In this document: positions 1 through 12,500 of the stretch, one piece after another
Layout of the letters: every line of letters starts with the position of its first letter
Numbering within the stretch: the first letter of the stretch is position 1
From: Phoronis australis
Lineage: Eukaryota > Phoronida > Phoronidae
DNA length: 64,000 nucleotides
Assembly: GCA_002633005.1 (NCBI GenBank)
Contig: NMRA01000052.1
Coordinates: 1,206,688-1,270,687 of the forward strand
Direction of reading: 5' to 3'
Translations under genes and position numbers: made by a program
Notes under the pieces: generated by a model
Databases searched by the model: none
What the model was told of the DNA's origin: nothing
The model's input: the letters and a program-made list of their open reading frames with translations, nothing else

Positions 1-59
1 GTAAAGCAACTGAACAAGAGACACGATTAAAAGATACACGTACGCAGATTGCAGGTAAA

Positions 60-222
60 CAGTTAGGTAGGTAGGTAGGTATGTATGTAGGTATTTAGGT
101 ATGTAAGTAGGTAGGTATGTATGTATTTAGACAAGTATGCAGGTAAGTATGTATGTAAGAAGGTATGTACATGTATGTAGGTAAGTATGTATGTATATAA
201 TGTATGTATGTATTTGTACATG
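60..222. repeat. GTAG/GTAT tetranucleotide microsatellite
   Basis: Runs of GTAG, GTAT and TAGG variants fill this stretch. It lies upstream of the first visible FReD exon, probably in an intron. The long open frames across it are products of the simple repeat. Confidence 0.85.
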
Positions 223-245
223 CACACTAACTCACACACGCCACA

Positions 246-302
<57 letters not shown>
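246..302. repeat. (CA)n microsatellite
   Basis: An almost uninterrupted CA dinucleotide run, ending about 75 bases before the splice acceptor of the first visible FReD exon. It is a likely polymorphic marker. Confidence 0.95.
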
Positions 303-303
<1 letters not shown>

Positions 304-376
304 AAACGCACACACAAGTACATGCGCACACGCACACAAATAATCGAAATTGTGAAGAATATGCCGTAATTCACAG

Positions 377-3300
377 ATTGTGCGGAGCGGTTCTACTTTG
401 GCAGCCGAATTAGTGGTGTGTACAACATCTCCAAAAGCGATGGCCGAGTGGTGTCAGTCTACTGTGACATGGAAACGGACGGAGGAGGATGGATGGTTAG
501 TGCAATTTTCGAATATATCTTGAAAGCCCTGCGTCCAAAAGTGGTGAATTACTGTACTCACTCTAGCCGTTCTTAAAGAGTTTTGCTTCATTTGGAGATG
601 ACTTTATTAAGTCGAAGTTAACTCTAATTGGTAATTCCTACGGGCGCGACGTATTTGTAAGTATGACATCTTTGTACAAGAACATATTTGTTGCAGGTAA
701 AGAGAACTTTTTGAATCAACCTTTGTGGTTTAATAGTAACTTGACGATCGGAGGCACAAGTGTTTTCTATAAGTCTTGGTTTGTAAAAGGCTTAAGATTT
801 ATTAGAGATATGTATACCTCTGATGGTGATTTCGTAAGTTTGAACCATATGAAATGGGTTCGATATATAAACCAACTTTGTAAAATATAATGGTGTTGTT
901 TCCGTTCTAAGAAAGTTTCAAAAAAGTCTACTTCAAGGTAAATTTAAAAGTGTTAATGTCTACTCTCCTTTCACCCCTTTAGCAATTACTCAGTTACGGA
1001 AATATTTGAAGGGTTGTAAACATATGTGTTCAGTCTTTAATGACGTTAAGAAACCTTCTAATTCAGAGTGTAAATGGGAAATAGAGTTAGAAGATAGTTT
1101 AGATTGGCAGCTAGTATCTGTAGGTCACCATGAGAAAACATGGATTGAGACATACCCTGGTCCTCACGTCTATTTCTACGACGATATGTAGACGATGTGT
1201 TTTGTATATTTGAAAATCAGCAGTCAGCCCAGTAATTTTTGGTGTATTTAAACTCGAGGCATCCTAACTTGAAATTCAGTGTAGAGTTAGAGGTCGATAA
1301 CATTTTACCATTTCTGGACGTGTTAGTTGAGCGTGAGGTTACCTCAGTGATAACATCAGTATTTCATAAGAAGACCTACACAGGAGTGTACACTTGTTTT
1401 CATAGCTTCACATCCTTTGTTTATAAAGTAGGTCTCATTAAAACTCTATAGACAGGGTATATCGCATTAACAACACTTGGGCTAGATTTGATTCTAATAT
1501 TAAAGAACTTACAACGAATTAGCAAAAGAATGGCTATCCCCTAGAATTAGTTAATAGGTACTGAAAGCAAGACTCCAACGTAACCCTGATGATGTTCATC
1601 CTGTAGACAAATTAAACTAACTACAAGTACTTTAAAATACCCTATGTTGGGTTTTACGCCAAGATTGGTCAACGAAAACTCAACAAATTGGTGAATGATT
1701 ACTGTGTGAACTTAAGAGTTGTCTTAACATTCAAGTCTCTAAAACTGTCGAATTTATTTAACCCTAAGGACAAAATTTCTATGGGTCTACGGTCCAAGGT
1801 AGTAAACAAATTTATCTGTGCTGGACGTGGCTCCAGTTATATAGGCGAAACTGCTCGCCATTTGAAAACCAGGGCCAAGGAACATCTAAATTCTGAAAGA
1901 AATTCACATGTAAATATTCACCTACAGAGTTCCAATCATTGTTATCAGCAGTGCTCTTTCAATGACTTTGGAGTAATAGACCAGGCAGTAACAACAAAGG
2001 AGCTTAAAATTCGCGAGGCTTTACACATCGGTTGGTGCAAGCCCAATCTCAATAGGCAACTGACACACCACAGGTTGTCATTGTTGGTCTAGTTCATTAT
2101 CACTCCCTGTAACTGACTGTATCTGTGCTTCATTACTTGTTGCTTGCGGCCACTGTATTCTCACTTCTGAAGATGGTGTTGAATAAATGACACCGAAACA
2201 TGCCAGTCAAGTCTTAAAACCGTTGTTGTTTTCTTTAATATATGCTGCTACTTGCTATCATGGAACTCCATATAGAAGTTGTTTACTTTATTCGAGATAC
2301 GAGAATGGTCTCTCCTGAGGTGTGCATGCGTGAATGAATGAATATACTCATTTGTTTGTCTGTTTTTGTACTTGTTTATAAACGATAATAAATACCTGGA
2401 AAAAATTCCGAATATATTGTTCCAGTTTCAAACAGCGGAGTTCGACCGCTTCACTCGAGCAATCGGGATTTATTGTCAAACGTCGAAGCCGGACGAAAAT
2501 TTTGTTGTTCAAAGGAAGAGGTTGTGAAAGTAGCGCCATTGTTTGAATTGTTCGCACGCCATTAAAACTTGAGATCAATATCGCCTTCTAAAGTAGACGC
2601 CGTTAGCAATACTTAAACAGCTGAGTTCAATGATGGTCGTATCATACATTTTACGCCTACCAGCTGAGTTTATTTTTACATAAAATTTGATTTTCTACTT
2701 TTTCGAATGAGCGTCCATCCTAAGTACTGTGAGGGTATGAAGGATAAATGTCATTCAATGGATGTTATTTATTCTTTATGTCCTCATCAACACGACCTGA
2801 GGACGCAAAGCAAAACCGTCCATTCCAATTGTCGTCCGTCCCTCCCATTGTTTTGGTTCCTCTTATACGACTCCATTCCATCACAATCCGAGATTCATAT
2901 CGAATAAAAAAAAGCCTGGCAATAATCATCAAAATGATTATGAGAAATATATCATCAATAAAACTTCAAAATTCTCAAAATATTGTACCTTCCAAAAGTA
3001 CGGAATGTGAATCATTTCAGGTGTTTCAAAGACGACTTAACGGCTCTCAGGACTTTTCCCTCTCCTGGAATGACTACAAACAAGGATTCGGTTCAGCTTA
3101 CCACGATTTTGTTTGCCTAGTAAAAAATCGGCCTGTCTAAAACTTTCAACCACATGACACAACTTTTGTAAAAACACCCTTGTGCAATGTAACTCAGTAA
3201 CTCTTCGTTAATAGTTTTATTTTAAACTGAACAATTATAAATTGCACTCAGCTTTCGTAACAACTGTTGAGTCGTGTATCCGCCGTCTCTAAACAGATTA

Positions 3301-6300
3301 TTGTAAAATTTAGTTAGTGGTTAGATATTGACGAGCATCGTCCCTAGATTTACACCCGTTTCTTACTCCTTATTACCGTTGGCCCGAGATATTTGACATT
3401 TAGTGATCAGATGACATCATTTATTGACTGTCCCCGGACCACGAGGCATATTCGTTGTTTTATCATAGCGTGCTGCAGGTTGTAATTTTCGTCCGATCAA
3501 TATACAATTCAATTCATATACTGTATCGGTGATTAAGATCTTCAAGCAAGAAGCTGACTCATTTGCCATAGATAAAGACACATCAAGAGAAAAAAAGTCT
3601 ACATACCAGCGTGTTGATCCAACTCTGTTGAATTGATTTGTTGGAATAATCATTGTAGGTAATGATGAACTTCATTGCGTCACCAACAGATCAACTGTTT
3701 ACGAACTTAGGATTGACCTGGAAGACTTCGAAAACACCACGGTTTTCGCGCTCTACAGAGAGTTTCGTGTGGCTGACGAGGACCACAAGTATCGGGTAAC
3801 TGTTAACGGGTATAACGAGAACAGCACCTCAGGTTAGAAGTTATAAAACCTGGTTGAATAAACTTTTAAAGCCATCTCCGCTACGTCAAAAATCAGATTT
3901 TATCGACGCCACTTACCGTTGCCACGAAATTGATCTCAAATTGCTTTGTAGTCAAATTACAGGTGATTCCTTACCTCCAGAAGAACTGACATTTCGTTAT
4001 TGGATTTTCAGCGCGATCAACAAGTTCGGACTTGTCACGGCGGGCCATTTTATTAACTAGACATGGCCTCGAAGAATAACGCGCAGTGTAAAGTTAAAGC
4101 TACTAGTCCCAAAATCACTTCTCACCTCAGTAAGGAACAGATCGAAGTCACTGCATAGGGGTGTGGTCTAAATCAGTGTTCGTGGTCATGTCCCAAAACC
4201 ACGATAACTCGGCTGGTGGGTCTGTAGTGGGGGTCAATCCTCCTTCTGTGTGTCATTGCATCTTCCTTTCCTCAACAGGCCCGCAGGAAAATTTGATTAA
4301 CATTATTGGAGGAACACAATCCAATTTGACTTCGCCAAATTTTATCCCCCTTTAAATCGCCGCCACCTCCGACCGACACCCTCCTTCCTATTCCCCGGAT
4401 GACGGCAATTTGTTACTGACATTCACGCCCACCATAGGTGAGGGGCAAACTCCAGTGTGACAGAACTTAAGTTACCACGTTTCGAAAAAGTTCGCGGAGA
4501 TTGAGAATGAAGGCTAGCGCAGATGGATAGCTAGGAGCTGGACTGTCTTCCTCAGTCAGATGAACTATAGCTTAAGTTGACAGCTCGTGGCAACTGATGG
4601 TGTAAAAGTACGAGTTGAATCAAGTGCATAGGCTAGCCGCTGGTCAGCTCTGTTACGATTAACTGGAGACTGGCTACTCAACTCGTTACTAACCGTCTGC
4701 GCTAGCCCTAAGGTCACAATTCATTATTGTCCAGTTAGTGGAATTTCATTTGATCTGGGCCATACTTCTAATTAAAGATATGAGATTTCGCGATACCTGG
4801 TACACTGCCTTTGGGGCTGTTTCAAATTTGAGACGAGACATCCCATAGGATTTGGTAGAACCCCCCAAAAATTTCTGAATTTATTCGTGCTAACGTGCAT
4901 TTTCGGTTCAATCCAGAGGTTAAACTTGAACTAAAATATTAGCTGAAATCTTTTTTTTATGATTGCCAGTACATGTACAGTACAATGAGACCTTTTCCCG
5001 TTAGATAAGTAAATCTGTACATACACGGTCATCAAAAATCGTACCCGGACAGTCTGTTCGGCATGTGCGAGGTTCTTACAAACAACTCCTATTCACTATC
5101 TTCAAAAGAACTTGATGTGTAAATGATAAGTAAAATTGTATATCTGTTTGCGTGTGGGTATAGGCCGTGTACTGATGTGTGGGTCTTAAATTTCGTTTTT
5201 CATCAACAGTTTGTAAATTAGCTAATGTATAAACGATTTATCGCCATTTGAACTGTGAGAACATTTTGATAGGCAAACATCGTTCAGTTTACTTTGCTAT
5301 TTGGGGATCTGATGATTGATCGAACTTTCCCAAATGTCAGCTTTCAACTCAGGTCAGTGAAGCATTTGCCATTTCTTACAAAATTAGCTTCTAATTGTCA
5401 AAAAATCATCTTTCAATCAGTCGATTTTCGTATATACATAAACTTATAATTAATCAGAAGCCAACAATCGATCGAGCAATGTGTTTCTTTGATTTAATGA
5501 CTTAATTCCGTATTGATCTCCTGTTTGTGAGTTCAAACGACAAATCTTGTACCTTATTGAAAAAGCAATATCATTTGAATTGTGATTATATTTATTGGGA
5601 ACACTCCGAATTTCAGCATTGTCTTTGAGGGATATTTTAGATAAGAAAAAATGGCCTAAGTGTACTTTACTATTTGGAGATCGGATTATAGAGTTTTCCA
5701 ACTTCAGGCTGCAAGTAAATTCGCTGAAACATCATCAATTCGTACAAGATTAACTTTAAATAACCAAAAATAATCAACCTGTTGATTTTCATAGATACAT
5801 AAACACGTAAATCAGAAACCAACGAATTTGTTTATGAATACGGAATGCAATAAGAAATTTCAGCAGGCATGCTCGCAGATTTTGACGGATGACCAGGGGA
5901 ACATGGGAGATGGGGCATTCGAATTAACATGTATTTTTTGCTCATTTCAGAGGTATCTACATGTATAATGGTAAACGATTTAAACTTGAACTCCAAAAAA
6001 CCCCAGAAATCTGTGTTTATGATTGTAAGTAGTTAGTACTTGGAGTACCCCCGTTCGACATGTACACGATTATCCCATATCGTAGCCCTTACAGTATTTT
6101 CAACAAGACTTGTGCAAATTCCTTACAAACAACTCCTAGAAACGATTTTCAAAAAGTACTACTATTGTGTTACTTTGTCCCCGAGTCTCACATGAATGTC
6201 ATCAATGGCCCTCTTCAAGCGTCGGGTCCCTAAATATGAAAAGATATATATTTTCAAAGATCAGGAAATGCGCAGCAATTGATGTTATCTGTCACGTCAT

Positions 6301-7497
6301 CAATTTTTCTTAATTGATACAAAATTTTGAGAAAAAATAGAGCAACAGTTGTCTCCGTTATTCCTTGCCAGAGGGGAGCGTCTGGAAAAATATAGTTTTA
6401 CGTTCGCAAGATTGCCTTGTTCATGTTGAACTTAAGTTTTCTCAATTTTTTTGAAATACGTATTTGAATTATTAAGTGCAAATTTTGAAGTGCATTTAGA
6501 CGACCTATGCTGCGAAAAACAGAGATCCTAACAATGTCCTGGCCAGGGCCCTCAAACGGTGCACTGATACTGAGGTGTCAAATGTTCTCCTGAATTTTCG
6601 CTCTTATCCGTATTCGCAGTCTTCCTTTTCTCAACTGTCCGCGGCCCCCCACGCCTATGTCGGTTGACAAGTTAACCCTGTCGCCTGCAAATTTTTTGAG
6701 GGCACGTGCCCCCCCGCCCGGCCACTTCCTACGACCCTGTAAACAGTGAGTTTCCGTCATTGATGATTTGTAAAATGGAGTCTTTAGAATAGGATTTTTG
6801 AAGCGATAGTAACAAAAAGTTTCTAAAGAGATCTGTCGAACGAGAATTCATTTGGTCTGTTATTTCGGTTGTGATAACAAATGGAACTGTTTTGAAAGTA
6901 ATGTAAAAGTTAGTTAAGTAAACAGTAATATATTTTCAAGCAGGGTATATTAAGAGTGTATTCAAGCCATAGGCGGATTTAGGGGGGGGGGGGGGGNNNN
7001 GGCGTGGTGATTCTTTATTATCAAGTCGAAGTAGCTGGCCTACTTTTCAATAAAACAGTTAATATTCAGTTGAAAACACGGCAACATTTCTCGACAGTCA
7101 AGCTTCTAGCAAATGCTCCTTAATTTGCTAAAATTATTTTACATACTGGAGCCAGATATAGCCGCAGGTATACATACAGTTGGCATAAATACGACCACAT
7201 GCCGTAGTGTTTTCTATTGTACTTCCAGGGGATTCCTTCAGCTTTCATAACGGGAAATACTTTTCAACAAAGGACGTGGATAACGATAATAACCGAAATA
7301 ATTGCGGTCTGATGTTTAAAGGCGGATGGTGGTACGGTGATCCTTGTCATGAAGCCAATTTGAATGGTTTGTACTTGTCAGGAAATAACAACCAAGTGGG
7401 AGAAAGTGTGATTTGGTATCATTTCAGAGGTCAGTACTACTCCTTGCGAAAAACAGAGATGAAAATTCGACCAGTTGGCTTCAACAGTAAAAAATAA
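377..7497 (+). CDS. Fibrinogen-related domain (FReD) protein, 3' part
   Basis: Four exons encode most of a fibrinogen C-terminal domain: 377-495, 3021-about 3119, 3659-3832 and 7229-7497 (TAA). Exon 1 gives DCAERF...YCDMETDGGGWM, the classic N-terminal half-motif. Exon 2 gives VFQRRLNGSQDF...YKQGFG, exon 3 GNDELHCVTN...YELRIDLEDF, and exon 4 DVDNDNN (calcium-loop-like), then NNCGLMFKGGWWYGDPCHEANLNGLYL and a basic C terminus. Acceptors are CAG, CAG, TAG and CAG, and phases agree except at the exon 2 donor, which reads CTAG|TA where a phase-1 GT donor is expected. Family members (ficolins, tenascin and angiopoietin tails, invertebrate FREPs) are secreted and bind carbohydrates or receptors. 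The N terminus lies before the window, so the protein class cannot be fixed. Intron 1 holds a LINE/PLE relic. The gene could be a recent pseudogene if the exon 2 donor defect is real. Confidence 0.85.
663..1145 (+). pseudogene. Non-LTR retrotransposon (LINE) ORF2 C-terminal fragment
   Basis: The frame from about 687 reads NQPLWFNSNLTIGG, FYKSWFVKGLRFIRDMY and DGDFVSLNHMKW, the post-reverse-transcriptase region typical of CR1/L2-type LINE ORF2 proteins. After a frame break near 885 it continues through VVSVLRKFQKSLL and GCKHMCSVFNDVKKP to about 1140. Stops and shifts make it inactive. It lies in intron 1 of the FReD gene, and within a few bases of its end the homology switches to a Penelope-like reverse transcriptase. 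Family assignment within LINEs is uncertain. Confidence 0.55.
1146..2268 (+). mobile_element. Penelope-like element, 3' half (RT palm/thumb and GIY-YIG), defective
   Basis: From about 1150 one frame reads PWSS...RRYVDDVFCIFENQQSAQ, the catalytic YVDD box of a Penelope-type reverse transcriptase. The next frame gives LNSRHPNLKFSVELEV, LPFLDVLVE and KKTYTGVYTCFHSFTSF, all standard PLE blocks. At 1688-2092 lies the GIY-YIG endonuclease: KFICAGRGSSYIGETARHLKTR..., then NSHVNIHLQSSNHC and KPNLNRQLTHH. The 3' UTR matches the copy at 54820-55116 and ends near TACTTGCTATCATGGA. Several frame breaks make it inactive. It belongs to the EN-containing PLE class found in many invertebrates. Confidence 0.87.
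2285..2400 (+). repeat. Short interspersed repeat, copy 1
   Basis: This stretch (ATACGAGAATGGTCTCTCC, a GAATGAATGAAT run, then TTTTTGTACTTGTTTAT) matches the reverse complement of 19375-19492 in ESF1 intronic sequence. No coding or tRNA-like part is visible. It is probably a short non-autonomous element. Confidence 0.6.
4880..6150. repeat. Old internal duplications in FReD intron 3
   Basis: Two imperfect pairs are visible by eye. 4880-5110 resembles 5930-6150 (shared TTAAACTTGAACT, TTATGATTG and CTTACAAACAACTCCTA). 5270-5465 resembles 5650-5830 (TTTGCTATTTGG/TTTACTATTTGG, CAGTCGATTTTCGTA/CTGTTGATTTTCATA). This suggests one roughly 1-kb unit duplicated and decayed. No coding potential is seen. 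Confidence 0.45.
6961..7012 (+). repeat. Fragment of the GGCGGATTTAGGGGGG short element, with a gap
   Basis: GGCGGATTTAG followed by a long G run interrupted by four Ns resembles the left end of the short elements at 34355-34512 and 62896-63022. Only this end is present, and the G run probably caused the gap. Confidence 0.35.
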
Positions 7498-9570
7498 CCC
7501 AGTGCTTCAGTAGCATAAGCGAACATTTTGAGGATTTTATGGGGCTAGAAATTTGAAATGAGATTTCAAATTAAAATGAGACTGAGATTTTCAAAGATCC
7601 CTTAATACATACCAGCTTTTAAGCAGGGCCATGCGAAATGCGTTTGGCGATCTTGTTTTGGGTGTGTATTCCTACGCACTTACCCATATGAGATGTACAT
7701 GTACATGTACATGTATTACTCAGAATGCTGCACGCTAACAGCAACACCTGTGCCTAGTACTTCTACGATCAACATACTCAGTTCAGAACTTGATTATGTA
7801 TTCAGTATGTCATTGTATAAAGAAATAACAAAATCGAATACTGGAATGAGGGATGTCTCAAAACTTTCTTGCTTATAGTGTGAATGTATGTTTTAGGTAC
7901 AGTAGTTAAAATAGTTCTCATGTCATGTACCTGTTTCAACATATTCGGAAATGTATCTTGTATCAGGTGTGTTTAAATTAATAAATTATTTATTCAAATA
8001 TTTACTTGAAATATTACTTTTTAATATATCAATATCTTTAACTCCATCTAATTTACATAATCTTAAAGGCGTGCTCCTACTTACTTTCCATTAAAAAATG
8101 CATTAATTGACATTCCTGCATACCATGGCGGCTGTATTAACATGTATCAATTTAATGGGTGTATCAGGTGTATGTGTACTTGAAATACTAGTTTTTAATA
8201 TATCCATATATTCAAAATGTCTATTTACATAATCGTATAGGCGTACTTCGACTTACTTTCCATAATGGTTTAATTGAAATTCTGCTTATTTCTCATGTGT
8301 TATATTTCAAGTTCTCTAGCTGACCTTTGGCTTTCACACAGAAAAAAATACAGTGAATGTGCTTGGAGGAGCAACACCTGGCGAAATTGAATGAAAAGAT
8401 GACAATGGAGATGATGATGATTGTGGTGATGATTGACATGATGATAACAATCATATGACGAATGACGGTGTCATCTTGAATCCAATCCTGAGGAAAAACA
8501 ATAGGCATCCAGCTATTCGGGAACTAGAAGTTGAGTGTGAATTTCAAGCAAATCGAATGAAAAATGCGACCTGTAGTGTGGAACAAACAAACAAAAAACA
8601 AACTTGATGTCAAAGCAACATATTTGGTGAAAAATTTTCGACAAGTAACAAATACTGGAACTACACTTATCTAGTGTTGTTACAAGTAAGCTGTTAGCAC
8701 ACTTTTAGCGAGGTTGCCGCGGTATCCCAGTGACTTCAGCTTGGCTACTGATATAATGACGTGCCTGACCAAAAGGTGGCGTCTTGCAGACATAACTACA
8801 CTAAAAGTGAATTGACAGTTCCAGTATTTGCTTTAAATTGATCGCTTCTGTATCACCTCAACATGGATGCTCAAAATTGTTATGCTTTGGTATTATCATT
8901 AGGAAATCTTTAATCATTACCTTCATACTTCATTGTATTGTACAATGTATTTTAACGAGGATACTTAATAAAGTTAACGTATTTCTCTCCATGTACCTCG
9001 GTCTCTCTTCTGTGAACTTCACAGGTAATTTAACTGATAGAGGCGACAGGTACATGTCTCAGCTGAATTGTATCTTGGAAATATGGAAAAAATACTCCAT
9101 TTCTAAGCACTGACACATTTTCTACACCTATTTGCTGAACTGTTCGTAGTTTTCGCACCCAATCACATAGCAAACGTTTTCCTGCAGTGAACTTTGATTG
9201 ACAGCACAGGTTTAAATTTATGGATCACTTACAACATCTTCAAAGTTGGCATTTCAGCAAGTTTTTAGAATCAGAAATGTGTTTTTTACAATGTAATTCT
9301 CGCAAAACCAATGCTTGGACAATAGATGAAGATGACATAATTCTATCACACATGTGGGACCACGCCTGTGAGGTGTCTTTCGAGTTGGTTAGCACGTGAT
9401 CCCACAGGAGATCAACCCACTCCATTACTCAGCCAACCGACAGCCCTGTGATAGGGCTGCAATGAGTTTGACCATGAACACACAGTGTACACATCAAGTG
9501 ATTCACTTATTCTCGTCATGACTCACCCTTAAAACCTAGACACAAACAGGTTGAAAAAACAAGCTGACCC
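7498..9570. other. Intergenic region between converging FReD and ESF1 genes
   Basis: The 3' ends of the two genes face each other here. It holds a short (ACATGT)n run near 7693, an imperfect duplication (7966-8300) and a GAT-rich patch near 8400-8460. I see no further gene and no convincing poly(A) signal for ESF1. Confidence 0.6.
7966..8300. repeat. Imperfect two-copy tandem duplication, about 190 bp
   Basis: The block starting GTATCAGGTGTG (7966) is repeated from GTATCAGGTGTA (about 8162). Both continue through TACTTGAAATA, TTTTTAATATATC, ATTTACATAATC and ACTTACTTTCCAT. Divergence is moderate, and the function is unknown. Confidence 0.6.
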
Positions 9571-12500
9571 TTACACTTTCTGTTTCTTAATCTGTTTTTC
9601 TTGATGGAACTGTGTTTTTGCTTTCACCGATTTAACAAGTGACAACAGCGAGGCATCCTTCGCGGTGTTTCTCCAAGTGTCTGCATGGCCACCATTTCCT
9701 GAATCAGCAGTAACGTTTTTCTTACTACTTTTCTCCTTGCTTCTCTTAACCTTTTCTTCCAATATGACCTCCATGGCCTTAGTCTTCTTGAACTCAGCTG
9801 ACGATGGGTCTATGTTAAACAGATGAGAACTGTAGAGAGCCTCAAATCGTGGATCCTTGGTATCAACCTGTGAAGACGAACAGCGTCACATTAAGGTTTC
9901 TCAGTCCCTAACCTATGAGAAGTCTGGGGGGCTGTGGTAATTTAGGCTCACACGTTGCCCAAAATTTCTGAAGTACTCTCCCATTTGCTGCAGTATTCAA
10001 GTTGCATGGCCACCCCAACTTTTAAAAGTACCCCCAGTTGTCGCAACTGCCATCTTCTTAGTTACAGTTTTCAATCCCCCTAAGTCACCAGGACTTAATT
10101 TTACTAGGACAGGCCCTTGATTTGTGCCCAGGCTAATTATGATATAGCAGTGAGCATTCGGAAATACCTAGAGATGAGACGTGCTGAAAATAGGCAGGCA
10201 CCCCTTGTTAGAGAAAAGTAATGTTATAACTGCAAACACAAAGTTACCTTGAAGCATTACGTAGAAATATTCTTAAGTATGATATAACTTCACAAAACAA
10301 TCATCTATGCAATTCAAAATATGAGATCCAGACAAGTTCAGTCAGACAGTGCCATGCTCAATGTATTTATTATTCATAAAAAATTTGGACCAAAACCAGA
10401 AATGGAGACAAAACATACTGAAAACCCAATTTGCAACCACAATGTGATTGAAAATACCGCTTCTTAGACACAAAAACTTGCAAGTTCAATGGCGCAATGG
10501 AAGAAATCAAGAATTGTTAAAACTGTTCACTAATTGAAACTTAAGAATTATTTCTTCCAGCATGTATCAAAATCATAAATGTCCTTACATGACAGTTATA
10601 CTGATTGTGCACGAAGCTTGTGCCAAAGGAATACAATTTTAAATATTTCACATGTCATTAATACTCTAAGACAGAGGACATGCGAATGAATATAAAAATA
10701 AATGTCAAACCTTAAATGAATCCTCCTGAGTGGACTCTTCTACTAGTTTCCGTTTCTTGTGTTTCTTTTTCTTCTTCAGTGATGCTCCACGTTCCTTCTC
10801 CATGATGGACTTGAGGTTGAAGTGTTGTTTGCCGTCATCTTCATCTTCCATTAACATCACCAGCTCAGCCTGCATATTAACCACATACAGCAAAGCTCAT
10901 GAAACTTTGTCAAATAATGCTAATAAGATGCAGGATGCGAGTTTGGAAAATAACATGGATCAATTCAAATTAAACCATTTTTAATATTGTATATCCAAAT
11001 GAATCGTGATCTCCAGGCACAAAAAAATCCCCAACGCCACGTGTCCTCAAACAATAATCAGTGACCCCAGAAAAGTTTGAAATATTGGCAACCAAATGCC
11101 AATGGCCTCAATGTGTTAGTGGCAATATTCAAAACATAGTAATAACCAATAAAGATCGTAAGGTAAAAATCCAGGTATTCAGCCACTCAGTGCTATCCAA
11201 TTCATGGGCATGAGTGTAAAACATCATTGAACCATCAACAGCTGCAATTCTCACCTATTGATTACATTGGAGTATTGCCACTGACAAGATGTAACTGACA
11301 TCAATAAAAAATAATTAAGTACTAGCAAACAAATTCATGGAAATTGTAAATCCCTAATACAACCCCTTAAGCAACGTCTAATGTTGAGACACGATTGGTC
11401 TCGACTTTCTATGGATAAGAAAAGATTTCTGAGCTTGACAAGAACTGATAAATCCACGTTGTTGAAAACTGTAATCCTGACCAAACGTGGAAAAGGGATT
11501 GCTACTTAAAGCACTTGAAGCAATACAACTGGAAATAGTTAATTGAACAAATGCTAGATGGGGTTACTATCCCATGCAGAGACTAAAAAGTAGAAATCCC
11601 AGTGTTTGTAGTTTGCAAAGAAAATGTCTCACTACATCTGAATTGCCATATACTTTCTTCATTCCCAAAGCCTAAGCTTAAGGAATTGCTCAATGCACTT
11701 GTAAGGACTGAATCACCAGTCTGAAGTGATGACATAAGCAGAGTTAACATTAGCCAGTAATGGAGAATATGTCTGACTTTCACATGACATGCTAGAGATT
11801 TCACTGCGAACATTGTGAGTTGTGTCACATTGGGTGGGTGCAGGTCGTCAAAGCCATCAACTTCCTGAGCTGTGACCTGGTGTCCACTGTGAGTCGTTAT
11901 TTCCAACAATCAGAGTCCACTTTATCACAACTTGTTAACGTCAGTTGGTATTTGACGTGCTCTCTAATTTTCATGTTTGGCGCCACGATTGGTGATTTGT
12001 CACTGACTGTACAGTGTTAATAACTTTCAGTTTGATGATAGACTGAAGACCGGTTCAAGTCAATCACTGTTAATCTGGATCAAACATACATGAATCTACT
12101 CAAACAAAAACATCCAACGTACTGCCTGTTCTAATGCCCCAGCCAGTGCTATGAAGACTCTCGGCTTGTGACAAACTCTTGTGTCACTTTGAGCAATTGC
12201 CACAATGGTTGACCGATTCAATAACTTGCCGTCTCCTAAGCTGTCTCACTACTGATTCGGTAACAATAAACTCAGTCTGACACTGCTGATTCTGTAACTG
12301 ATGACTTTGTGACTGCTAATTCTGTGACTCAGTGACTGGCTCTCACTAACTTGTGTCTGAGTATTTAGAGTCTCTTGCAATGTTCTGGAATTTTTCACCA
12401 ATTCAAGCATATTCAAAAACTCTGGATTCAATTACAAATATATGGTTCAGTGACCAATATGCTAGAACCTACTAGAATGTTCTCAACTATTCTGTTGAAA

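Noticed and set aside
63-374. Long open frames on both strands
   Set aside because: They are translations of CA and GTAG microsatellites.
6640-6745. Possible transposon end (complement contains CAGGGTCGTAGGAAGTGGCC)
   Set aside because: Resembles a hAT-type terminus but no partner end was found nearby.
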